Assembly (NCBI RefSeq): GCF_001905825.1 | Contig: NZ_LIVV01000017.1 | Coordinates: 1-60,742, forward strand | Origin: Streptomyces sp. CB02009 | Lineage (GTDB): Bacteria > Actinomycetota > Actinomycetes > Streptomycetales > Streptomycetaceae | Direction: 5' to 3' | DNA: 60,742 nucleotides | In this document: one piece after another, positions 8,227 through 15,795 of the stretch | Numbering within the stretch: position 1 is the stretch's first letter | Layout: every line of letters starts with the position of its first letter | Notes under the pieces: model-generated | The model's database searches: none | Told to the model about the DNA's origin: nothing | The model's input: the letters and a program-made list of their open reading frames with translations, nothing else | Made by a program: the position numbers and the translations under genes

Positions 8227-9267
8227 GTGCGACACCCTGTCTCCCGCCCGCGCGTGCGCGCCCTGACCGTGGGGCTCGCGCTGGCCGCGTCCGCCCTCCT
8301 GCCCTTCGGTTCGGCCGGTGCGGCCGACCAGTACGAATGGGCCGCGCTGGGCGACTCGTACACCGCCGGCGTCTTCGTCGGCGACCCGCTGCCCGCGCTG
8401 GGCGACGCGTCCCGTGACGGCTGCGACCGCACCAGCAGCGCCTACCCCAGCCTGGTCCAGAACGAGCTGGACGAGTTCCCGCCGGGCAAGCCCGTCCACC
8501 TGACCAACATCAGCTGCGGCGCAGCTGTCATCACGGACATCGCCACCACCAAGCAGAAGCCGATCAGCCCGGTCGAGCAGCCCGAGACCGGCTGGCCAGC
8601 GGTGGACACGCAGATCAAGCGGGCCGGCCTGAACGACCAGACCAACATCGTCACCATCGGTGTCGGCGGCAACAGCCTGCCCTTCGGCGGCATGCTCCTC
8701 AAGTGCCTCGAAGAGGGCGCCAAGGTCTCCGGCTCCTGCCGCGAGCACTACACCAACCCCCCGGAGGGCGAGGAGAACATCGAGGACAAGCTCGAACGGG
8801 TCCAGAACGAGTACATCCAGATGCTGGCCGAGGTCCACACCGCCGCACCTAACGCCAAGGTGATCACCGTCGGCTACCCGGCCGTCCTGCCCGAAGACAG
8901 CAGCGACTGCAACCGCCTCGCCCTGACCGAACTCAGCCTCATCAAGCACGCCGACATCGACTGGCTCCGCGACGACGTGCTCAAGCAGCTGAACAACACG
9001 ATCCAGCGCGTCTCCAACTTCTTCGGCGACCAGTACGTCGACATCTACTCCTCCAGCGAAGGCCACGACGCCTGCCAGCCCACCGACGAGAAGTGGGTCG
9101 AGGGTCTCTGCGGCGACGCCGGAGGCTACTGGCCCGCCGCGATCGGCAAGCTGAACTGCGGCATCGTCGACAAGCGCGCCACCCTGGTCCACCCCAACGC
9201 GGCGGGCCACGAGAACGCCGCGAACCACGTCGAGCGAGCCATCCGCCTGGCCCTCCTCCAAAGCTGA
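8227..9267 (+). CDS. Secreted SGNH/GDSL hydrolase
   Basis: A 346-residue exported esterase/lipase of the Streptomyces SGNH type. An N-terminal signal peptide (basic start, then LALAASALLPFGSAGA) ends near residue 35. The catalytic serine lies in the block I motif LGDSYTAG directly after it. Block III appears as VGGNSLPF, where family members usually have Asn-Asp, and the terminal catalytic His is in TLVHPNAAGH. Paired cysteines suggest disulfides outside the cell. The GTG at 8227 follows GGAG with short spacing; an ATG at 8155 would add residues before the signal peptide. A hairpin at 9283-9322 terminates the gene. Confidence 0.87.
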   Translation: MRHPVSRPRVRALTVGLALAASALLPFGSAGAADQYEWAALGDSYTAGVFVGDPLPALGDASRDGCDRTSSAYPSLVQNELDEFPPGKPVHLTNISCGAAVITDIATTKQKPISPVEQPETGWPAVDTQIKRAGLNDQTNIVTIGVGGNSLPFGGMLLKCLEEGAKVSGSCREHYTNPPEGEENIEDKLERVQNEYIQMLAEVHTAAPNAKVITVGYPAVLPEDSSDCNRLALTELSLIKHADIDWLRDDVLKQLNNTIQRVSNFFGDQYVDIYSSSEGHDACQPTDEKWVEGLCGDAGGYWPAAIGKLNCGIVDKRATLVHPNAAGHENAANHVERAIRLALLQS

Positions 9268-9282
9268 CCTGACACCGACACC

Positions 9283-9322
9283 GGAGCCCCGAAACCCGCG
9301 CGGAAGCGCGGCCCGGGGCTCC
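9283..9322 (+). terminator. Intrinsic terminator after the SGNH hydrolase
   Basis: GGAGCCCCG (9283-9291) pairs with CGGGGCTCC (9314-9322); the loop itself can form a small CGCGC hairpin. It lies 16 bases past the stop codon. Confidence 0.65.
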
Positions 9323-9379
9323 ACCGTTTCTCCTGCGGCTCACGGCGGCGCAGCCGGGTTCAGCGGCGCCCGGCGGCTC

Positions 9380-9472
9380 CTACAGGGTGCGCAGGACAGC
9401 CACGACCTTGCCGAGGATGACCGCGTCGTCGCCCAGGATCGGCTCGTAGGCGGGATTGTGAGGCATCGGCCA
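9380..9472 (-). pseudogene. LexA C-terminal fragment
   Basis: On the minus strand about 30 codons read MPHNPAYEPILGDDAVILGK and on to VVAVLRTL and a stop. This matches the last strand pair of the LexA/S24 peptidase domain, including the catalytic-lysine neighbourhood end and the usual VVAVLR terminus. Nothing of the HTH or of the Ala-Gly cleavage region remains. The adjacent plus-strand codons (about 9478-9590) look like the tail of an unrelated gene in two frames. This is a lexA scrap left by rearrangement. Confidence 0.6.
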
Positions 9473-9654
9473 GCTGCCCCCGGAGGAGTCCGAGCTGGAC
9501 GACTTCCTGCTCTCCGGCGACAACGACCCGCACACCCTCATGACCCCGAAGTCGGCGAGTGGGTGCTCGACCGGCTGGCCGACTGAAGACCCCACGGCCC
9601 GGACCCGCTCGGCTTCTGCCGGAACGCGGAGGGCGGGCCCCGCAGCGGCAGTAC

Positions 9655-9960
9655 GGCTCCATGGCCATCTCCCCCGCGTGTGCCTGTTGCGCCGTTGCCG
9701 GGGTGTGGGGCAGGCGGGCTGCGGCGGGGCCGACGACGGTCAGCGGGATGCCCAGGCCTTCGCACAGGCGGCGGGCCCGGGTGAGCACACTGAGGGAGGC
9801 GGGTGAGGGGGTCGGGGGCGGACAGCTGGATCCGCACAGGCCGCGGGTGGTGGGTGAACAGGAGCGTCTCGACGTGCAACGCGGCCGCCGCCCGGCTGGA
9901 TACGTCCAGGTCGTGCAGGAGTGCCAGGTGCAGGACGCCGTCCTCGATCGCGTACCGCAT
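9655..9960 (-). pseudogene. STAS-domain protein, frameshifted
   Basis: The first about 55 residues from the ATG at 9960 (IEDGVLHLALLHDLDVSSR and following) form the N-terminal half of a STAS-like antagonist. The remainder (SVLTRARRLCEGLGIPLTVVG) continues in another frame from about 9795, at a cytosine-rich run where one base has been gained or lost. The gene follows a complete STAS gene after 45 bases in the same direction, so it was the third member of an HTH-STAS-STAS operon. A sequencing error or programmed shift cannot be excluded. Confidence 0.55.
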
Positions 9961-10005
9961 CAGCTTGCTTCCTTCCGTGCTGTCCTTCCTGTGGCCTCCG
10001 CCGTC

Positions 10006-10470
10006 CTACTCGCGGCCCGGGGGGCGCTGCAGGCCCGGTATCTGGCGGCCCCGCGGTGTCGGTGCGTCAGTGCCGGCGCCCACGCGTGGCACATGGGCGG
10101 GCGTGGTGAACACGTGATGGGTTCGGGTGATCTGCAGCAGGCGCGCGGTCCGCGGGCCGAGGGCGCTCAGCACGAGGGTCTTCCCGGCTTGCTGGGCCAG
10201 TTGGTTCAGGTGGAGCAGGACATGCAGAGCGGTGCAGTCGCAGAAGGTGACGCCGGACAGGTCGATGTCGAGGCCGCGGGCGCTGGAGTCCAGGGCCGCG
10301 ACGAGCGTCCGGCGTAGCTCGTGGGCGTTGTCCGTATCGATCTCACCGCACACGCGGGCCAGCATCCGCCGGGGGCCCGGCTCGATGACCACAGCCAGGG
10401 GCGGCGAAGTCATAGTGCCGTCGTCGCCTTCTGCCGTTGTCGCGCTGAAGCGTGGGGGCGGTGTGTGCAT
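10006..10470 (-). CDS. STAS-domain protein with Cys at the phospho-serine position
   Basis: A 154-residue STAS antagonist homologue with core strands MLARVCGEIDTDNAHELRR and LDIDLSGVTFCDCTALHVLL. In SpoIIAA/RsbV-type proteins the phosphorylated serine follows the Asp of the D-S-(S/T)-G motif. Here that position is cysteine (FCDCTAL), so the usual phospho-switch should not work. The start at 10470 has AGGGAC upstream; an internal ATG (MTSPPLAVV) is an alternative. The C-terminal about 30 residues look disordered. It is cotranscribed with the HTH gene 43 bases upstream. Confidence 0.8.
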   Translation of the reverse strand: MHTPPPRFSATTAEGDDGTMTSPPLAVVIEPGPRRMLARVCGEIDTDNAHELRRTLVAALDSSARGLDIDLSGVTFCDCTALHVLLHLNQLAQQAGKTLVLSALGPRTARLLQITRTHHVFTTPAHVPRVGAGTDAPTPRGRQIPGLQRPPGRE

Positions 10471-10513
10471 GGCCTGTCCCTTCGCTGCCCTGTAGCGGTG
10501 CGGGTGTGGGCGG

Positions 10514-10903
10514 TCAGTCGGCGCCGAGGTGTCGCGCAGGTCCCCCGGGTGCGCCCCGCTCATGATGATCACCGTCCTTCGTGCCGCGGGGTTCCGCCTC
10601 GGCGGTCTGGTCGAGGTCGACCAGCAGTTGCAGCAGGTCCGCAATCTCGTGTCGCCCCTCGGCGGGGTGGCGAAACAAGGTCCCGGGTGTCACCTCGTAG
10701 TGGTTGCGTCGGCCATGACGCTGGCGCGTCAGGTATCCGGCAGTCTCCAGATCCGTGACGATGGCCTGCGCCGCGCGCTCCGTCAGCCGGCAGTCCCCGG
10801 CCAGGTCACGCAGCCGAATCTCCGGATCTCGAAAGATCATGGCGAGGATCCGGGCGTGGTTTGTGACGAACGTCCAGCTGAGGCGTGACTCCACCGGTTC
10901 CAT
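10514..10903 (-). CDS. Winged-helix transcriptional regulator
   Basis: A 129-residue protein with an N-terminal winged HTH (about residues 10-75: FVTNHARILAMIFRDPEIRL, then LTERAAQAIVTDLETAGYL and GRRNHYEVTPG). This is the ArsR/MarR-like form often found next to STAS genes in Streptomyces. The C-terminal part is short and charged. The ATG at 10903 is chosen because a TATAAT hexamer ends only 7 bases upstream, which would make the transcript leaderless; an ATG at 11035 adds non-domain sequence. It heads the HTH-STAS-STAS operon and is divergent from the DUF6233 gene, sharing a 122-base promoter region. Confidence 0.8.
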   Translation of the reverse strand: MEPVESRLSWTFVTNHARILAMIFRDPEIRLRDLAGDCRLTERAAQAIVTDLETAGYLTRQRHGRRNHYEVTPGTLFRHPAEGRHEIADLLQLLVDLDQTAEAEPRGTKDGDHHERGAPGGPARHLGAD

Positions 10904-11025
10904 GCCCGAAATTATAGGATTTACGACTCCTGTTTGGCCAAACCGGAATCTGCATTCCGGTAAACACCCGCCGTGCCCCTGCGCAGTCCTGTGACGGTGC
11001 GGGACCGGCTGTTTACGGTGGTCAC
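10904..11025. promoter_or_regulatory. Divergent promoter region with a leaderless -10 box
   Basis: On the minus strand TATAAT is followed by TTCGGGC and the ATG of the regulator, so transcription would begin at or next to the start codon. A TTTGGCCAAA palindrome lies about 19 bases further upstream, overlapping the -35 area, and could be an operator. The plus-strand gene begins at the far edge. Confidence 0.5.
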
Positions 11026-11559
11026 GTGACGACATCCCCCGAGCCCGGGTTCGAGCCGGTGCCCATCCGCGTGGTCCTGCCGGACGGACAGGAGATCGTG
11101 GGGCGCCTGTACGCGCGCCGACAGCTTCCTGAGGGCTGGGTGTACCTCATCTCCATCCCGGTCTACCAGAACACCGCCGACGGACACGTCGAGCCCGTGG
11201 AGTACCGGATGTGGCTCCGCCCCCAGGACCACCTGAGGCCTGTCGACGGTGTGTCGTACGACTCCGTACCCACCGAACGGATCGAACCGCCGTCGCTCGT
11301 CGAGCAGATCCTGGGTCCCCGCCGGCCTTCCGGGTGGGTCCTGGAGAACCTCGGCGGGCGGCGTGGCCGTTCGCAGGCCGTGGTGCATGCCGCCGACTGC
11401 GGCGAGGCCCCGACGAACGCGCCCCGGCTGTCGCTGGACCGGGCGCTCGACGCCGCCGGACGGCCCGGCGTCCGGCTGTGCTCGACCTGCGGCGCGGCCC
11501 AGGAACTAGACCCCGCCCTACGGGCATTCGACGCTGAGTCCGGAGGCGACAAACGGTAG
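11026..11559 (+). CDS. DUF6233 family protein
   Basis: A 177-residue protein. The first half (DGQEIVGRLYARRQLPEGW, then YRMWLRPQDHLRPVDGVSYD) is the pattern I associate with DUF6233, a Streptomyces family of unknown function. The second half has HAADCGEAP and LCSTCGAAQELDP, three cysteines that could bind metal. Translation begins at a GTG. It is divergent from the winged-helix regulator, which may control it. Confidence 0.75.
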   Translation: MTTSPEPGFEPVPIRVVLPDGQEIVGRLYARRQLPEGWVYLISIPVYQNTADGHVEPVEYRMWLRPQDHLRPVDGVSYDSVPTERIEPPSLVEQILGPRRPSGWVLENLGGRRGRSQAVVHAADCGEAPTNAPRLSLDRALDAAGRPGVRLCSTCGAAQELDPALRAFDAESGGDKR

Positions 11560-11597
11560 AGGGTCGCGGGGGGTCCACGGCCGCGCGAGCGCAGCGG

Positions 11598-11870
11598 CTA
11601 GAAGTCGGGCGTGAGCTTCGTGTTCAGGACCGTCACCCACGCCGCCGGGTCGGGGCGAGGGTCCGGCCCCCGGAACACCGCCGCGTCGGCCGTCTCCATC
11701 CCCAGGAGCTGCACGGCGCTCTGGTCCGGGTGCGCGGCCGCCACGTGGGCGCCGGCCTCCGCAAGAACCGCCGCCATCGACTCACCCGCCAGGATCACCC
11801 GGCCCACGCCCGAACACCCCTTGCACCGCATCCACACCACGTCTACGCCGGTCTCGCTGATCGCCTCCAT
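11598..11870 (-). CDS. Small hypothetical protein
   Basis: About 90 residues with a CKGCSG motif and an Ala-rich helix (ESMAAVLAEAGAHVAAAHPD). The start is uncertain: an ATG at 11870 or a TTG at 11918 inside the large palindrome. I do not recognise the family. The predicted protein is acidic and globular without a signal peptide. The gene is convergent with the DUF6233 gene. Confidence 0.4.
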   Translation of the reverse strand: MEAISETGVDVVWMRCKGCSGVGRVILAGESMAAVLAEAGAHVAAAHPDQSAVQLLGMETADAAVFRGPDPRPDPAAWVTVLNTKLTPDF

Positions 11871-11907
11871 GCCATACGCAACGAGCACCACGCCGGGGGA
11901 ACACGGC

Positions 11908-11961
11908 GCCTGAGCCAAGATCGTTCTCGCCTAATTAGGCGAGAACGATCTTGGCTCAGGC
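11908..11961. repeat. 54-bp perfect palindrome
   Basis: Every base from 11908 to 11961 is matched in a palindrome centred on TAATTA (11932-11937). The arms contain GGCGAGAACGATCTTGGCTC and its complement. As RNA it would form a near loopless hairpin. It sits between two minus-strand small genes and could terminate the upstream one, but it is far longer than terminators elsewhere in the window. Confidence 0.75.
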
Positions 11962-12103
11962 CCTGCAGGGTGCGGAGGCTGGGGGGCGGCCCGACGGTAC
12001 TGCCCCCGGGGTGTTGCCCCTGGGCGACGGGCCTCGCCCGCGCACGCCATACCGGCACGGGCTGCGCCGACCCTACAAGACAAGATCAGTGCCCGAGCAG
12101 CAT

Positions 12104-12146
12104 GCGTCCGGTCCCCGGCAGGGGGGAGGCAGGGGACCGGACGGGC
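12104..12146 (+). repeat. Interspersed palindromic repeat, copy 1
   Basis: A 43-base unit with 11-base arms GTCCGGTCCCC/GGGGACCGGAC around a G-rich centre. A near-identical copy occurs in inverted orientation at 23021-23064. No coding function is evident. Confidence 0.6.
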
Positions 12147-12274
12147 GACAGCGCCGGAGACTTCGCCAGCAGCCACAGCCGTCAGGTTAAGCGCCCACCG
12201 CGCGAAAGCGCGGGACGTGAGGCACCCCCGGCGCGCTGCTGCGGCCTCAGCCTCCCTGGCGCCAGGAGACGGAG

Positions 12275-12502
12275 CTAGGGGGTGTCTCCCGTCCACTCCC
12301 ACGGGCCGGGGCTCCGTCGGCGAGGGGCTCGTACAGGGCGCGGCCCCCCGGGGCCGAACGCACCTGCCTCGGTGATGAGGGCGGCTCCGTCGGCGATGGT
12401 GTCCGCGGTCCAGCCGGTGATGTCGACGAGCAGCCTGTCGAGCGGCCCGCCCACCAGCTCGGCGTACGGCCAGTCTTCCTCCAGCGAGAACAGCGACCGC
12501 AT
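12275..12502 (-). CDS. Small hypothetical protein, possibly frameshifted
   Basis: A 75-residue acidic protein from the ATG at 12502 (MRSLFSLEEDWPYAELVGG, then DRLLVDITGWTADTIADGA). The tail after FGPGG turns Pro/Arg-rich. Another frame there would read RALYEPLADGA, suggesting an indel in the GGGGGG run near 12345. It may be an immunity-type or orphan protein; the family is unknown. Confidence 0.4.
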   Translation of the reverse strand: MRSLFSLEEDWPYAELVGGPLDRLLVDITGWTADTIADGAALITEAGAFGPGGPRPVRAPRRRSPGPWEWTGDTP

Positions 12503-12530
12503 CGACGCCCCCTCCGAGGACGCGCTGTTC

Positions 12531-12785
12531 ATGCAGATCAGCGAACTCAACAACTCCGACAACACCTATGTGGTCGTCCAGCCCGACGAGGACGACCCCG
12601 TCTGGTTCGCCTCCGTGGCCGTCCTCGATGAAGGCGGCTACGAGGTCGTCCGCCGTGACACCGCCCGCGACGAGCACGAGGTCACCACGGCGACCAGCAC
12701 CAACGACATCGCCCGCGACCTCACCAGCTGGATAGCCGCCCGCGACTTCCCCGGACGGCCAACCAGGCAGGTCAGCGAGTTCTAA
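12531..12785 (+). CDS. Small acidic orphan protein, immunity-like
   Basis: About 84 residues from the ATG at 12531, which has CGAGGA 10 bases upstream. In-frame sequence further upstream (RIDAPSEDALF) also looks protein-like, so the N-terminus may have been longer and lost at about 12490. The core alternates strands (NTYVVVQPDED, FASVAVLDEGGYEVVRRD) with a C-terminal helix containing DIARDLTSWIAARDFPG. The layout resembles Imm1-type immunity proteins, but this is a weak impression. It is convergent with the secreted phosphodiesterase gene, 7 bases apart. Confidence 0.5.
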   Translation: MQISELNNSDNTYVVVQPDEDDPVWFASVAVLDEGGYEVVRRDTARDEHEVTTATSTNDIARDLTSWIAARDFPGRPTRQVSEF

Positions 12786-12792
12786 GCACGTC

Positions 12793-13794
12793 CTAGTTCT
12801 CCCAGGCGGCAGCACCCCGCAGCAGATGGTGGTCCGCCACCTTGTCCGTGCACTCCATAGCGTCGCCTCGTACGGTCGTGAACCAGTAGTAGCTCAGGAA
12901 GATGTAATCGATCTTCGCAGTGCTCTTGGTGGCATCCGAGCACTCCCCGCTGGCGGTGGGCTCGCCGCTACGGCAGCGGTCTGCGCTCAGGTCGCAGCCC
13001 CCAGACGCGAACTGGCTCTTGTCGTTCTCGTCGACCTCCTGAAGGACACCGGTGGAAGGCTTACCCTCGGTGTCCGCCCCGTGGTTGTAGAGGGGATTCA
13101 TGTCGGCGTGCTGCGGGCGCTGGTTGAAGTCACCGGCGAGCACCACAGGGTCTCCCGCGTTGGCGAAACCACGGGTGATCGAGGCTACTGCAGCAGTCTG
13201 GGCTGTGGTGTTTTGCGCGTTGAAGTCGATGTGAGTGTTGCAGGCGCGGACGGTACGCGCGTCCACGGTGGCCTTGGCGCAGAGCAGGATGCGGTCTTCC
13301 GCCTGTAGCGGCTCGGGCAGGAAGTCGACGCTCCTGGTGTCCAGGTCGATCGTGCCAGGGCCGCCCTTCGCGAAGATGGCAAGGCCGAAACGTAGTTCAC
13401 CCGGCTCGTTCGTTGCCGGTGTGGGGTCCCACCGCTTGCAGCCGGAGTAGGACGGGAGCGATGCGCCCCAGGTGGTGTCGTACTTGACGCCGGTACGGTT
13501 CGCGAGGTGGTCGCGCAGCATCAGCCACTGTCCGTAACAAACTTCCTGGAACATGACCAGGTCCGTGTCCCAGTAGTCGATCGCGTGGACGATGGCGTTC
13601 CGCCATTCCACCTTTTCCGCGTCGTTCCTGGTCTTGCAGGTCAGCGAAGCGCCGCAGATGTTGTAGGAGAGGAAGCGCAGGGTGGGGGCGGTATCTCTAT
13701 CGACCACGTCTGCTGTGGCGGGGGCGGTGCCTGCCGTGAAGAGAAGCCCGACGGAGAAGACCGCCGCTAGCAGGGCTCTGAGTATTGCGCGCAT
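12793..13794 (-). CDS. Secreted endonuclease/exonuclease/phosphatase-family protein
   Basis: A 333-residue exported protein. A signal peptide (LLAAVFSVGLLFTAGTAPATA) covers about residues 6-28. The full set of EEP motifs is present: LRFLSYNICGA with the Asn, VMFQEVCYGQW with the Glu, ACNTHIDFNAQ, VVLAGDFNQRP with Asp-x-Asn, KIDYIFLS, and the terminal DHH. The family includes DNases, sphingomyelinases and other phosphodiesterases; the substrate cannot be read from sequence. About eight cysteines suggest disulfides outside the cell. The ATG at 13794 follows AAAGGA. Confidence 0.85.
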   Translation of the reverse strand: MRAILRALLAAVFSVGLLFTAGTAPATADVVDRDTAPTLRFLSYNICGASLTCKTRNDAEKVEWRNAIVHAIDYWDTDLVMFQEVCYGQWLMLRDHLANRTGVKYDTTWGASLPSYSGCKRWDPTPATNEPGELRFGLAIFAKGGPGTIDLDTRSVDFLPEPLQAEDRILLCAKATVDARTVRACNTHIDFNAQNTTAQTAAVASITRGFANAGDPVVLAGDFNQRPQHADMNPLYNHGADTEGKPSTGVLQEVDENDKSQFASGGCDLSADRCRSGEPTASGECSDATKSTAKIDYIFLSYYWFTTVRGDAMECTDKVADHHLLRGAAAWEN

Positions 13795-14112
13795 CGATGC
13801 ATCCTTTCTAGATCGATTAGGCAGGCCGCATAGTCTCATGCCGCTTCGCTCAGTTGAGATGTCCACGCTGAGGCTCGCATACCGCCGGCCCAGCCAGCGC
13901 TGCCGACGATGCCACCGATCCGCACCTGCACCATGCTCGGAGTCCGGGCCGGGCCGCCGACAGCCAGCCGTCCAGTCGCGCAGCAGCCGCCCCGTTGGCA
14001 TTCGAGTCGTCTGAACAGTGAAACGAGAGCAGTTCGAGCTGACTGACGCGGTGCTAGCGGAAGGCACCTACTACCGCGGAGCACCACCCCCGATAGACGA
14101 AGGCCCGCGGTT
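13795..14112. other. Upstream region of the EEP gene and fragment
   Basis: This stretch should hold the EEP promoter on the minus strand. On the plus strand a GTG at 14018 opens about 35 plausible codons (QFELTDAVLAEGTYYRGAPP) that run into the antisense of the TIGR02391 remnant. This is probably a gene fragment and I cannot name it. Confidence 0.3.
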
Positions 14113-14530
14113 CTACGTTGTTGTGCCCGCCTGCGGGCGCTTGGCGCGTTCGACCTGCCGAAGCAGCCGGTCGGCGAACTGGATGATATCGGCCGCCTCG
14201 ATCGGGTCGTCGAAGTCGACGGTGCGGTGGCCGGCGGGATTCTTGTACGCGCCCAGGGCGCCGGCGAACAGCGCGGAGGCGGCTTCCTGCTCACCGCCTT
14301 CAGCTTCGGCGTCGGCGAGCGGGCCGCCCGCCTTGCCGTTCTGGTGCGGCTGGAACGCTGCGCGCATCAGCTTCACGCCGACCTACGGGTTGTCGAGCCC
14401 GGAGGCGTTCCGGACGGCGACTTCGACCGCTTTCATCGCGGTGAAGCACGCGGTTTCGTAGTCGCCCAGGTCGAAGTTGGTGCGCACGGTGTCTTCGAGG
14501 GCGGTCGAGTCCACGATCAGCCGGGCTCAC
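14113..14530 (-). pseudogene. TIGR02391-family gene, N-terminally truncated with an amber stop
   Basis: The minus-strand frame reads DYETACFTAMKAVEVAVRNA, then a TAG near 14384, then VGVKLMRAAF and finally ASALFAGALGAYKNPAGHR with DFDDPIEAADIIQFADRLLR. This is the conserved C-terminal domain of TIGR02391 (Ymh-like) proteins, where the position of the TAG is normally an ordinary residue. The N-terminal half is absent beyond about 14530. TIGR02391 proteins are of unknown function but frequent in defence islands and prophages. Confidence 0.65.
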
Positions 14531-14696
14531 CAGCACGCCATACGGAGGAGCTGGCCACACGGTGATCGCCACCCTGGATGGCGCGGAACTGGCGGCCAAG
14601 GTCGCCCGCAGCGCCACTCCCCTGGAGGTCACGGGCGGGCACCTGGCCCGACTGGTCGCCTCGTACCGATGACGCGGACGAGACGAATGGGAGGCG

Positions 14697-15605
14697 TCAC
14701 GACGGTCGTCGTGCGCCGGAGGACTCCCCCCTGAGCACTTCGGTCAGTGCCGAGACACTGTGGCCGCCGTGGCCAGCCTCGACCGCACGTCGCAGCAGGT
14801 CGTTCAGCGGTTCGATCCAGGTCGTGTCGACGTTCGCCTCCACGCCCAAGGCCCTGTCGTGGGCCGCGCCCGCGAGAAACATGTCCACGGAGGAGGCCGC
14901 GTCCGTGTAGTTGCCGCTGTCGATCTCCTTGGCGTAGCCCGGCAGCAGGGACTTGATCATGTCAAGCCACTTGCCGGCGAACCGCACCATGCTGTCCGCC
15001 TCAAGGCCCCGGGCCTGGAGGGCGGCGGCACCCTGGAAGAACCCGACGAGCGCGGGCAGCAGCATCGCGCCCACCGCCATTTCATACAACGCGGCGAGGT
15101 CGGTCTCGGATCCCAGGTGGACGGTGTCTCCGCCCAGCACCCTCAGGGTCGTCTCGTACTCGTCGAAGACCGACTTGTCGCCGCCGTAGTACAGCAGCGT
15201 GTCCGGCGCTCCCACGGCCGCCGGCACGTTCTTGACGGCCCCTGCCAGGAATCGGGCGCCGTGACCGGCAGCCCAGGCCGCCGTCGCGCGGGCGTCGGCG
15301 GGCGCACCGCTGTTCAGCGTGACGAGGGCCCGTCCGGACAGCGCCGCCCCAGCCGGTTCCAGCGCGGACCGGGTGTCCTCGAAGGTGGTCAGACAGGTCA
15401 CGACCAGTGGGCTTGCCTCCACCGCGGCCCACACTGATCCGGCGTGGGCGGCGCCCCCGGCGACCAGCGGGGCCGCCTTGGCGGGCGTACGGTTCCATAC
15501 CGTTGTCGGGTGCCCTGCGCCGAGAAACGCCTCGGCCAGTGCTCGGCCCATCGAACCGAGCCCGATCACGGTCACGGGGGTGGGAATGGCCTGGTCGTCA
15601 GACAT
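14697..15605 (-). CDS. NAD(P)-binding imine-reductase-type oxidoreductase
   Basis: A 302-residue enzyme of the beta-hydroxyacid dehydrogenase/imine reductase fold. The Rossmann motif VIGLGSMGRALAEAFLGAGH is followed by VWNRTPAKA, which favours NADPH. The all-helical C-terminal domain contains LYEMAVGAMLLPALVGFFQG and ends with GHGGHSVSALTEVLRG, both typical of the IRED group. Where characterised IREDs often have Asp or Tyr in the LYD segment, this one appears to have Glu (my alignment by eye). The natural substrate is unknown. It is divergent from the HxlR regulator, which probably controls it. Confidence 0.82.
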   Translation of the reverse strand: MSDDQAIPTPVTVIGLGSMGRALAEAFLGAGHPTTVWNRTPAKAAPLVAGGAAHAGSVWAAVEASPLVVTCLTTFEDTRSALEPAGAALSGRALVTLNSGAPADARATAAWAAGHGARFLAGAVKNVPAAVGAPDTLLYYGGDKSVFDEYETTLRVLGGDTVHLGSETDLAALYEMAVGAMLLPALVGFFQGAAALQARGLEADSMVRFAGKWLDMIKSLLPGYAKEIDSGNYTDAASSVDMFLAGAAHDRALGVEANVDTTWIEPLNDLLRRAVEAGHGGHSVSALTEVLRGESSGARRPS

Positions 15606-15795
15606 GAGTTACTCCAGCCGGTAGTCGGTGATTCGCGAGCACGCGGGCACCTGCGCAGGTGCGCGTCGAGTGGCGCCGCCGGCCGCCAACAGGCGCTTCC
15701 GTCACGGCACTTCACTCATCCTGGAGTGCCACACACATTCCGACAAGTACCTACAATTCTGTTCGGTACCAACACTTCTGTAAGGGGGATTGCTG
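15606..15795. promoter_or_regulatory. Divergent promoter between oxidoreductase and HxlR gene
   Basis: A relatively AT-rich stretch (15720-15785) contains imperfect inverted ACAAGTACC/GGTACCAAC elements, a plausible HxlR operator serving both genes. Confidence 0.4.
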
